A DNA stretch of 64,000 nt, taken from assembly GCF_024347335.1 (NCBI RefSeq), contig NZ_AP025463.1, forward strand, positions 2,604,001-2,668,000, read 5' to 3'. The stretch is from Vibrio celticus (GTDB taxonomy: Bacteria > Pseudomonadota > Gammaproteobacteria > Enterobacterales > Vibrionaceae). The number at the start of each line of letters is the position of its first letter. Within the stretch, counting starts at the first letter, position 1. This document shows, one piece after another, positions 1 to 8,800 of this stretch. Position numbers and translations under genes: made by a program. The notes beneath the pieces were generated by a model. The model was not told the DNA's origin. It worked only from the letters and a program-made list of their open reading frames with translations, and ran no database searches.

Positions 1-549
1 AAACTGAGCCACCAATACATCCGATGCTTGAACACGGAATTTCAAACCTTTTGCATCTTCAGGGCTGATAAGAGGTTTGTTCGCCGACATCTGTTTCATG
101 CCATTGTGCCAAAACGCAAGACCTTGCAGGCCACGACGCTTCATCGCGTTCTTCAGCTTTTCACCAGATTCTGAGTTTTGGAAACGGTCAACGGCTTCTA
201 CGTCTTCAAATAGGAAAGGAAGGTCAAAAATGCGGTATTTCTTAGTGAATTTCTCAAATTTAGACAGCGATGGCGCCGCCATTTGAACATCACCATTTAA
301 CAGGGCTTCCAGTACCTTATTATCATCGTAAAGTGTTGAGTTAGGGAAGACTTGCATACAAGCTTTGCCATTCATCTCCGTGTTTACTCGCTCTTCCAGT
401 AAAGAAGCGGCGATGCCTTTCGGGTGCTTATCGGTATTGGTTACGTGACTGAATTTAATCACTATTTCACTAGGGTCACAGTTTGCAGCAGCATTAAAAC
501 TTGTGAGCGCCAGAGCAGATACAGACAGCAGGGTAAGAGGCTTAAACAT
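1..549 (-). CDS. dctP: TRAP transporter substrate-binding protein, DctP family (3' end outside window)
   Basis: Periplasmic solute receptor of a tripartite ATP-independent (TRAP) transporter, probably for C4-dicarboxylates. The ATG is at 549-547 behind the ribosome site GGAG. The 183 visible codons begin with a signal peptide (MFKPLTLLSVSALALTSFNAAA, seen as about 22 hydrophobic residues) and continue with family-typical segments: IVIKFSHVTN, HPKGIAASLLEERVN, a run resembling NSTLYDDNKVLEALLNGDVQ, and FDLPFLFEDVEAVDRF. The reading frame is open to the window edge, so the C-terminal half, including most ligand-binding residues, is missing and the exact substrate cannot be read. The sigma-54 promoter upstream fits DctB/DctD control of dct genes. 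Membrane subunits dctQM would be expected to the left, outside the window. Confidence 0.85.
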   Translation of the reverse strand, partial: MFKPLTLLSVSALALTSFNAAANCDPSEIVIKFSHVTNTDKHPKGIAASLLEERVNTEMNGKACMQVFPNSTLYDDNKVLEALLNGDVQMAAPSLSKFEKFTKKYRIFDLPFLFEDVEAVDRFQNSESGEKLKNAMKRRGLQGLAFWHNGMKQMSANKPLISPEDAKGLKFRVQASDVLVAQF

Positions 550-608
550 TATTATTCTCCTTAGTAAACAAAGCAGCCCTTCAATGGGAACTGCGTGCTT
601 TCACTAAG

Positions 609-623
609 GCAATTAGCGCGCCA
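609..623 (-). promoter_or_regulatory. sigma-54 (RpoN) promoter of dctP
   Basis: On the minus strand the sequence is TGGCGCGCTAATTGC. It has the GG and GC doublets separated by 10 nt that define -24/-12 promoters (consensus TGGCAC-N5-TTGC). It lies 60-74 nt upstream of the dctP ATG. DctD-activated dct genes are classic sigma-54 targets. Confidence 0.75.
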
Positions 624-643
624 CATTAACACAATTCATTAAC

Positions 644-664
644 AAGCCTTTAACCACAAGGCTT
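644..664. promoter_or_regulatory. dyad upstream of the dctP sigma-54 promoter
   Basis: A 7-bp inverted repeat, AAGCCTT-N7-AAGGCTT, lies about 20 bp upstream of the -24 element. Its position suggests an activator site, for example for a DctD-type enhancer-binding protein. That assignment is inference; only the symmetry is seen. Confidence 0.4.
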
Positions 665-774
665 CATCAGATCTGCTTGCAGTTGTCGCTAACTCGCTAC
701 AAAAATTAATGGGTGGAAAATGACACATAGAATATTGGTAAATGGGTGGAAGCTGACCAATGTAATAGTAATGA

Positions 775-791
775 ATGAGGTCTGACCAAAA
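775..791. promoter_or_regulatory. FadR-like operator upstream of the thioesterase gene
   Basis: The 9-bp core GGTCTGACC at 779-787 is the perfect centre of the FadR consensus AACTGGTCnGACCnGTT. The flanks are poor, giving about 11 of 17 matches over the full site. It sits about 105 nt upstream of the ATG at 896. Binding is inferred from the core alone. Confidence 0.4.
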
Positions 792-895
792 GCCACATTA
801 CCGATGATGTCTTGAAGTAATTTCGACCTATCCTGTAGAGTGCTGCACAACTTAGCCAGATTTACTGTCCCACTACTTACCAAGAGTTGATACTA

Positions 896-1294
896 ATGAG
901 TCAGATCTACCATCACCCAGTACAAATTTACTATGAAGATACCGATCACTCTGGTGTGGTTTATCACCCTAACTTTCTTAAATACTTCGAGCGGGCACGC
1001 GAACATGTCTTGGGCAGCGATAAACTGGCGGAATTGTGGAATGAGCATGGACTAGGTTTTGCAGTCTATAAAGCCAACATGACTTTTCAAGATGGGGTTG
1101 AGTTCGCTGAGATCTGCGACATCCGAACCTCTTTTGAACTCGATGGCAAATACAAAACCTTATGGCGACAAGAGGTATGGCGTAAAGATGCGACCAAACC
1201 CGCCGTGATTGGTGATATCGAGATGGTTTGCCTAGATAAAGACAAACAACTGCAGCCTGTACCCGCTGAAGTATTAAAAGCGATGCTTGGATAA
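896..1294 (+). CDS. hotdog-fold acyl-CoA thioesterase, YbgC/FadM type
   Basis: A 132-residue single hotdog domain that should hydrolyse acyl-CoA or acyl-ACP thioesters in the cytoplasm. The family signature is present near the N-terminus: YYEDTDHSGVVYHPNF, with catalytic Asp17, followed by LKYFERARE. The ATG at 896 is chosen over a TTG at 887 because AAGAG at 882-886 sits 9 nt before it. The gene ends 29 bp from convergent pfaE. A related thioesterase called Orf6 is encoded beside the pfa genes of Photobacterium profundum and acts on long-chain acyl-CoA. By analogy this enzyme may release or edit products of the PUFA synthase, but it could equally be a general FadM-like thioesterase. A FadR-like core lies in its upstream region. 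Confidence 0.85.
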   Translation: MSQIYHHPVQIYYEDTDHSGVVYHPNFLKYFERAREHVLGSDKLAELWNEHGLGFAVYKANMTFQDGVEFAEICDIRTSFELDGKYKTLWRQEVWRKDATKPAVIGDIEMVCLDKDKQLQPVPAEVLKAMLG

Positions 1295-1323
1295 ACGAGC
1301 TAACTTCGTCTAACCAAGCTAGC

Positions 1324-2139
1324 TTAAAAGAGGTGAGACGACGAAAAGGTTCTCATCTCTATCTGCATGGGTAGCAAATTCCCGCCAAGCGTCACCGCAA
1401 ACCGATACTGTTCATCCAGCCGCCCTAAGCAACACTGCCAATCTGTAGAACTATCATCTTGTTGAGCAGAATCCAAATTCAACCCAATCCCGCTATGTAG
1501 CCTGATTTCGCTATCCAAGCCTGATTTAGCATCCGATGAGCCGAGTTCCACTACTTGCTTGGTCAAATTAGAGAAATCGAACGAAAAACTTCGCAATGAT
1601 GTCGCTAGCCCCTTGCCCGTCGCTTTGATGTACGACTCTTTCAACGCCCACAGATCGAAAAAGCGCTCTCTTTGTTCTTCTTTGCTGAGCTCAAGTAAAT
1701 CCGTCAATTCCGTATCTGAAAAGTAGTGCTTCATGATCGAGTCGATATTGGTCGAGCTTCTGGCATGTTCGATATCGACGCCTAATTGAAGTGACTTCCC
1801 TTCTCTCTGGCAAACTGCGATTAACAAATGTTCTTTGCTATGACTGATATTGAAATTCAGGCCGGTTTCTATTTGTTGTTTCTCAATTAATCTTGGCTTC
1901 CCTTTCTCACCATATTCAAAGCGCCACGCTTCAGGCATCAAATCAGAATAGCTAGACAGCACCTTTCTTAGGTAGTTTCGAACATACAAAGCTTGAGTCT
2001 GAGATGAGGGCATTCGATAGCGTTCAACTTTGGCTATCTCGTCGGTTGTCAGTCTCTTTTTGAGCTGAGATACAATGTCTGGCTGGTCATTCAAGTTACT
2101 CAGAGAACATAGCCACAAATCAACAACGGGAGTTTTCAT
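1324..2139 (-). CDS. pfaE: 4'-phosphopantetheinyl transferase, PfaE-like (Sfp type)
   Basis: Transfers the phosphopantetheine arm from coenzyme A to the serine of carrier domains; the five ACPs of PfaA are the obvious clients. The protein has 271 residues, the Sfp-class length, with the expected motifs: NISHS (97-101), GVDIE with metal ligands Asp122 and Glu124, and WALKESYIKATGKG with Trp164, Lys167 and Glu168. The ATG at 2139-2137 follows a GAG-rich stretch. It is divergent from pfaA across a 718-bp control region and convergent with the thioesterase gene. PfaE is often encoded away from pfaABCD in other gammaproteobacteria, so adjacency here makes the locus self-contained. The name rests on motifs plus context. 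Confidence 0.88.
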   Translation of the reverse strand: MKTPVVDLWLCSLSNLNDQPDIVSQLKKRLTTDEIAKVERYRMPSSQTQALYVRNYLRKVLSSYSDLMPEAWRFEYGEKGKPRLIEKQQIETGLNFNISHSKEHLLIAVCQREGKSLQLGVDIEHARSSTNIDSIMKHYFSDTELTDLLELSKEEQRERFFDLWALKESYIKATGKGLATSLRSFSFDFSNLTKQVVELGSSDAKSGLDSEIRLHSGIGLNLDSAQQDDSSTDWQCCLGRLDEQYRFAVTLGGNLLPMQIEMRTFSSSHLF

Positions 2140-2178
2140 TTAACTCGAACTCACTTCTATAAATCACTCTTCAAAACA

Positions 2179-2198
2179 CGATTGGAACAACCCAATCG
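2179..2198. promoter_or_regulatory. dyad in the pfaE upstream region
   Basis: A perfect 7-bp inverted repeat, CGATTGG-N6-CCAATCG, lies 40-59 nt before the pfaE start codon. It could be an operator or a leader hairpin. No regulator is recognised. Confidence 0.3.
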
Positions 2199-2483
2199 AA
2201 CAAATTTAACTCACCTATGAATTAAGTGGAACCTAGAGAATACGGGAGGGAAACCCCCTTCATATGAGGACTTAAAACTAATTTTTCAAATAATAACAAA
2301 TTAAAACACAGATCACACTCCACCTTACAGAACAGGCATCTATTAAATGTTACTTACAAAAATCTGACATAGATCCCACCAAGTCAAAAAATAGAGTATA
2401 AACACTAAAAAACCACCCATACCCGTTAATTATCAATAAGTTAATTGCATTAAAAATACAAAAAACAAAAGTTCAGCAAAATC

Positions 2484-2500
2484 ATCTGGTCTGAACAGAT
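2484..2500. promoter_or_regulatory. FadR-like operator upstream of pfaA
   Basis: The 17-mer ATCTGGTCTGAACAGAT has perfect ATCTG/CAGAT arms. It differs from the Escherichia coli fadB operator (ATCTGGTACGACCAGAT, from memory) at three positions. It lies about 360 nt before the pfaA start. A weak -10-like TTGTAT begins at 2521, which would place the dyad near -40, the activating position of FadR at fabA. Binding and polarity are inference. Confidence 0.5.
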
Positions 2501-2857
2501 CATAGTGGCCTCTGGGAGCATTGTATCGACCACTCACCTCGGGTAGCCTGCTCAACCATTAAACAAATTCACACGTTTTCTTTGCGGATACCGACTTGTC
2601 GTTTAGTCAGACTTTGAACAGGATTTTAATGGACATCGCCTCAACATTTGAATGCCACCGTCGCGCATGAAACACCTCCCCTACTCTCGTAAGTCAACGC
2701 ACTTCGTAAAACTAATTTCTATCTGGTTGCCGCCACTCAGCAACCTGAATTTTCAGCTGCGCTTCCCTAAGTCTGTTTCAGATTTTCTTTCTATAGCTTT
2801 AAAAGCGCAGCCTCAAAACACGACATCACTTTCTGTGATTTCTAGTGGAGACTCATA

Positions 2858-5800
2858 ATGAGCCAACCCGAGACAAATACACCGGAATCAGTCGACGATT
2901 CTCGACTGAATAAACGCCTTAAAGATATGCCTGTCGCTATCGTTGGTATGGCGAGCATGTTTGCAAACTCTCGCTACCTGAATAAATTTTGGGATCTTAT
3001 CAGCGAAAAGATCGATGCAATTACCGAAGTACCAGATACGCACTGGCGTCCAGAAGATTACTACGATTCAGATCGTACTACGCCAGACAAGTCTTACTGT
3101 AAGCGCGGCGGTTTCATCCCTGAAGTGGACTTCAATCCAATGGAGTTCGGTCTTCCGCCAAATATCCTAGAACTGACAGACACTTCACAGCTGCTTTCTC
3201 TGATCGTTGCTAAAGAAGTACTTGAAGATGCCAAGCTACCTGAAGGCTACGATCGCGATAAGATCGGTATCACGCTAGGTGTTGGTGGTGGTCAGAAGAT
3301 CGCTCAAAGCCTAAATGCTCGTCTTCAATACCCTGTTTTGAAAAAAGTCTTCAAGAGCAGTGGTATCAGCGACGACGACAGCGAAATGCTGATCAAAAAA
3401 TTCCAAGACCAATACATCCACTGGGAAGAGAACTCATTCCCTGGTTCATTGGGTAACGTAATTTCAGGTCGTATTGCTAACCGCTTTGACCTTGGTGGCA
3501 TCAACTGCGTAGTAGATGCTGCGTGTGCGGGGTCTCTAGCCGCAATGCGTATGGCTCTAAGTGAGCTGGTTGAAGGCCGCAGTGAAATGATGATCACAGG
3601 TGGTGTGTGTACTGATAACTCACCAACCATGTACATGAGCTTCTCTAAAACTCCAGCATTCACTACTAATGAAACCATTCAACCTTTCGATATCGATTCA
3701 AAAGGGATGATGATTGGTGAAGGCATCGGCATGGTTGCTCTTAAGCGTCTTGAAGATGCAGAGCGCGATGGCGACAGAATCTATTCAGTGATTAAAGGTG
3801 TCGGTTCTTCTTCGGATGGTAAGTTCAAGAGTATTTACGCACCTCGCCCTGAAGGACAAGCAAAAGCACTCAAACGTGCTTACGATGATGCTGGTTTCGC
3901 ACCGCACACGCTTGGCCTTTTAGAAGCGCACGGCACAGGTACAGCGGCAGGAGATGTTGCTGAATTTGGTGGCTTAAACTCGGTATTCAGTGAAAACAAT
4001 GAAGAGAAGCAACACATTGCGTTAGGCTCTGTGAAATCTCAAATTGGTCACACCAAATCAACTGCGGGTACTGCAGGTTTAATCAAAGCTGCATTAGCAC
4101 TGCACCACAAAGTACTGCCGCCAACGATCAACGTATCGGCTCCGAATCCTAAGCTGGATATCGAGAACTCACCGTTCTACCTAAACACACAAACGCGTCC
4201 TTGGATGAAACGTGTCGACGGCACCCCACGCCGTGCAGGTATCAGCTCATTCGGTTTTGGTGGCACTAACTTCCACGTTGTATTGGAAGAGTACACACCA
4301 GAGCACGCTCGCGGTGACAAATACCGTCAACGCCAAGTGCCGCAAACTCTGTTATTCAGCGCGGAATCTCGTCAAGCACTGATCAATGAGCTCAAGCAGG
4401 TTTCAACTCAAGCTGCAGACGCTGCGTTCAAACTAGAAGCGCTTGCTGATCAACACGCTCTGCGTGAAGTTAACGCGAAACATGCTCGCCTTGGTTTAGT
4501 CGTGACTGACCAAGCAGACCTTCAAGCGCAACTGACTCAAGCGGTTTCTATGCTTGAGAGCCAAACCAAAACACATTGGCAGATGCCAAACGGTACTAGC
4601 TACCGTGAGTCGGCACTGATTGCTGAAAACGGTGCGGGTAAAGTGGCAGCGCTATTTGCAGGTCAAGGGTCGCAATACCTCAACATGGGTCGCGAGCTTG
4701 CTTGTCATTACCCTGAAATGCGCCAACAGCTTGCTCAAGCGGATCAGGTATTTGGTCAACACAAGAAAACGGCTCTGTCGCAAATTCTGTTCCCAATTCC
4801 AACTTTCACACCAGAAGCAACCAAAGCCCAAGAAGCTGTGTTAACCAACACGGCCAATGCGCAGAGTGCGATTGGTACTGTGTCTATGGGTCAGTTCGAC
4901 ATCATGACTCAAGCAGGCTTCAAAGCAGACATGGTTGCAGGCCACAGCTTTGGTGAGCTAAGTGCACTATGTGCATCGGGTGTTATCTCGCAAGACGATT
5001 ACTACCAGCTAGCTTTCGCTCGTGGCGATGCGATGGCAGCGACACCTGAACAAGGTGACAGCGGTACTATGTTTGCGGTCATCCTAGACGCAGACAAACT
5101 TCCAGCCGTTGAAAACTGTATCAGCCAATTCGAAGGCGTAAGTATTGCCAATTACAACGCTCCGACTCAACTGGTTATTGCAGGTCCAACTGCGACGGTT
5201 CAACAAGCAGCACAAGCGCTAACAGAACAAGGCTTCAAAGCAATTGCTCTGCCTGTTTCTGGCGCGTTCCACACGCCGCTTGTTGCCCACGCTCAAAAAC
5301 CATTTGCTTCTGCAATTGATAAAGCTTCATTCAGCGCGCCAACGCTGCCGCTTTACTCAAACGCAACAGGCAAACTTCACAGCAAAGACGCGAAAGCGAT
5401 CAAGAAAGCGTTCAAGCAACACATGCTGCAATCGGTTCGTTTCAGCGAGCAAATTGAAGCGATGTATGAAGCAGGCGCGCGCGTATTCGTTGAGTTCGGT
5501 CCTAAGAACATTCTTCAAAAGCTGGTTGAGAAAACATTGGCTGATAAGAACGAAGAACTTTACGCAATCAGCATCAACCCAAGCCCTAAAGGCGACAGTG
5601 ACCAACAACTTCGCTTAGCTGCGGTTCAACTGTGTGTGGCTGGTGTTTCATTAGACAACATTGACCCTTACCAAGCTGACATTGCTGAACCTGCAAAGGC
5701 ATCACCAATGAACATCAAGCTGAATGCAACCAACTACATCAGCCCTGCTACTCGTAAGAAAATGGATCAATCATTGGCTTCAGGCAACGTCACCGAGAAG

Positions 5801-8800
5801 ACTGAGATTGTTGAAGTGAAAGTTGAAGTCGAGAAAATCGTGGAAAAAGAAGTGATCAAAACAGAAATCGTTGAAGTACCTGTGGCTGCTCCTCAAGCTT
5901 CAAATGTACAACCGTCAGTTGCTCCAGCACCAAGTGTGCAAGTAGCAACAGCAGCTCAGCAGCCTCAAATGGCGCAACCTGCACCAGCGACTATTCAGCC
6001 AGCAGCTCAAGTAACAGTTGATGAATCTTCACTGCAATCGTTCTTCAATGCTCAACAACAAGCAGTGGAAGTACATCAGCAATTCTTGGCGATTCCTCAG
6101 CAATACGGTGACACATTCAACACCCTAATGTCTGAGCAAGCGAAAATGGCAACAGCAGGCGTAGCAATTCCTGACAACCTACAGCGTTCTATGGAAATGT
6201 TCCACCAGCACCAAGCTGAAACGCTAAAAGCGCACGCTCATTACCTAGAAATGCAAGCGCACAGCAACAACTCAGCACTTAATATGCTGACGCAAGGTTC
6301 AGTACAAACGGCACAACCAACCTTCGTTGCGTCTGTAAATGCTCAGCCAGTAATTCAAGCTACTCCAACAGCTATCGTTCAAGAGCCTGTAGCTCAAGTA
6401 CAAGCTGCTCCTGTACAAGCGGCGCCAGTTCAAGCTGCACCGCTTCAAAAGACAGCAGCTCAACAAGCTCCAGTCCAGAAAGCCGTTCCTGCTCCAAAAG
6501 TAGCGACTCAAGCGCCAGCGCCTGTTGCTGCTCAACCTTTGCCAATTAAAGCGCAACCAGCTCCAGTGGTTGCACCAGTAGCAGTACAATCAGCCGATGC
6601 TGAAAAAGTGATGCTAGAAGTGGTCGCTGAGAAAACGGGTTACCCAACGGAAATGCTTGGTCTAGAAATGGACATGGAAGCAGACCTTGGTATCGACTCA
6701 ATCAAGCGCGTAGAGATCCTTGGTACCGTTCAAGACGAAATGCCAAACCTACCAGAGCTGAACCCTGAAGATTTAGCTGAGTGTCGTACTCTTGGTGAAA
6801 TCGTTACCTACATGAACAGCAAGATGCCAGCATCAGCGCCTGTGGCAGCACAGCCAAGCGCAACTGCTCCTGTTCAAGCAGCAAATGGTCTTGATGCGAA
6901 AGTCGTTCAACAAACCATGCTAGAAGTGGTTGCTGAGAAGACAGGTTACCCAACGGAAATGCTTGATCTAGAAATGGATATGGAAGCTGACCTTGGTATC
7001 GATTCAATCAAGCGTGTTGAGATTCTTGGTACGGTTCAAGATGAACTGCCTACTCTTCCAGAGCTAAACCCTGAAGACTTGGCTGAGTGTCGTACTCTTG
7101 GCGAAATCGTTGACTACATGAACAGCAAGCTTCCAGCTTCTGCTCCCGTGTCTTCAGAAGCAGCAGTAGTTGCTCCGTCAACAGTTAGCAATGGTCTAGA
7201 TGCCGCTGTCGTTCAGAAAACGATGCTAGAAGTAGTCGCAGAGAAGACGGGCTACCCGACTGAGATGCTAGATCTAGCAATGGATATGGAAGCTGACCTT
7301 GGTATCGACTCAATCAAACGTGTTGAAATCCTAGGTACAGTTCAAGACGAGCTACCGACTCTTCCAGAACTGAACCCTGAAGATCTCGCTGAGTGCCGTA
7401 CTCTAGGCGAGATAGTCGAGTACATGAACAGCAAACTTCCAGCTTCTGCTCCAGTAGCGGCTCAAGTATCCGCACCAGCGCAAGCAGTATCAAACGGTTT
7501 AAACGCAGAACAAGTTCAAAGCACAATGTTGAGCGTAGTAGCGGATAAAACGGGCTACCCAACAGAGATGCTAGACCTAGCAATGGACATGGAAGCAGAC
7601 CTTGGCATCGACTCAATCAAACGTGTTGAGATCCTTGGAACGGTTCAAGACCAGCTACCAACATTGCCAGAGCTGAACCCTGAAGACCTAGCGGAGTGCC
7701 GTACTCTGGGTGAAATCGTTGCTTACATGAATACTAAAGGCATGAATAGCAAGTTAGCTCCTAGTTCGGAAGCAGCGACAGTAGCTCCTGCTGCAGAAGT
7801 AGAGGCAATTGTAGAAAGCGCAAGCAATGACCTAAACCCTGCTCATGTTCAATCAACCATGATGGAAGTGGTTGCCGACAAAACAGGTTACCCAGCAGAA
7901 ATGCTCGACCTAGCGATGGACATGGAAGCAGACCTTGGTATCGACTCTATCAAACGCGTTGAAATTCTAGGTACAGTTCAAGACCAACTACCAACGCTGC
8001 CAGAGCTAAACCCTGAAGACTTAGCTGAGTGTCGTACGCTTGGTGAAATCGTTACTTACATGCAAAGCAAGCTATCCGCTGCTGCACCCGTAGCGACTCC
8101 TAAAGCTGAATCAGTAACGCCTATCGCAGAAACAGCGACAGCGGAACTTCCTCCACACAATGAGGTAGCGCTAAAAAAGCTACCAGCGGCAGATAAACTC
8201 GTCGATTGTTTCTCAAAAGACGCTTGTGTCGTGATCACAGATGATGGTCACAACGCCGGTGTTCTAGCAGAAAAGTTGACCGCTAACGGCATTCAAGTTG
8301 CTGTAGTGCGTAGTGCTCTTTCTGCCGCGTCACCTTTAAACAGTGAGATCGCAAGCTACACCCTCAACAGTATCGATGATGCTGGTGTGACTGCGGTTAT
8401 TAACGACATCGAAGCAGACCTTAAAACGTCGAACAAAGTGATTGCTGGCTTCATTCATTTACAAGCTATCGTTGATGCAAAACAAAGCAACGAGCAAGCG
8501 GTTAACTTGAATGCAGACTCAAGAACTTCGCTGACGACAGCGTTCTTATTCGCCAAGCACCTAAATGGTCAACTGAATGCAGTTTCTGGTCGTAGCGTGT
8601 TCTTCACACTAAGCCGTATCGATGGTGGCTTTGGTTACCTAGATACTAAGCAATTAGCGAATGCAGAACTTAACCAAGCCGCGCTGTCTGGTCTCACTAA
8701 GACACTGAGCCATGAATGGTCAAACGTGTTCTGCCGTGCATTGGATGCTGACGCTTCGATTGATGCTCGTCACCTAGCTGAAGCTATCACTGGCGAACTG

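Larger units (their letters stand above)
550..895. other. divergent intergenic region dctP / thioesterase gene
   Basis: No gene is seen here. On the dctP side are the sigma-54 promoter and its dyad. On the thioesterase side are two exact copies of AATGGGTGGAA (708-718 and 741-751, start to start 33 bp) and a FadR-like core at 779-787. Confidence 0.7.
2140..2857. other. 718-bp divergent control region pfaE / pfaA
   Basis: AT-rich between about 2280 and 2480. It holds the pfaE-side dyad at 2179-2198 and the FadR-like operator at 2484-2500. A doubtful 68-codon ORF (2652-2858) has a stop that overlaps the pfaA start as TAATG, but it has no convincing ribosome site. No pfaR-like regulator gene is present. 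Upstream of pfaA in its own frame there is a stop at 2843-2845, so the pfaA start at 2858 is fixed. Confidence 0.7.

Noticed and set aside
77..286. 69-codon plus-strand ORF at the left edge
   Set aside because: Antisense to the DctP-type coding frame, which has a signal peptide and family motifs.
689..883. 64-codon minus-strand ORF in the dctP/thioesterase gap
   Set aside because: No ribosome site, crosses the direct repeats and the FadR-like core; more likely regulatory DNA.
1295..1323. Terminator between the convergent thioesterase gene and pfaE
   Set aside because: Only a short AAGCTAGCTT palindrome is present, with no stable stem or T tract.
2231..2260. GGGAGGGAAACCCCC as a terminator upstream of pfaE
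   Set aside because: The stem is only about 4-5 bp, lies in a promoter region, and has no T run on either strand.
6299..7616. Several minus-strand ORFs across the pfaA ACP region
   Set aside because: They arise from the strong codon pattern of the repeated ACP modules on the opposite strand and lack ribosome sites.
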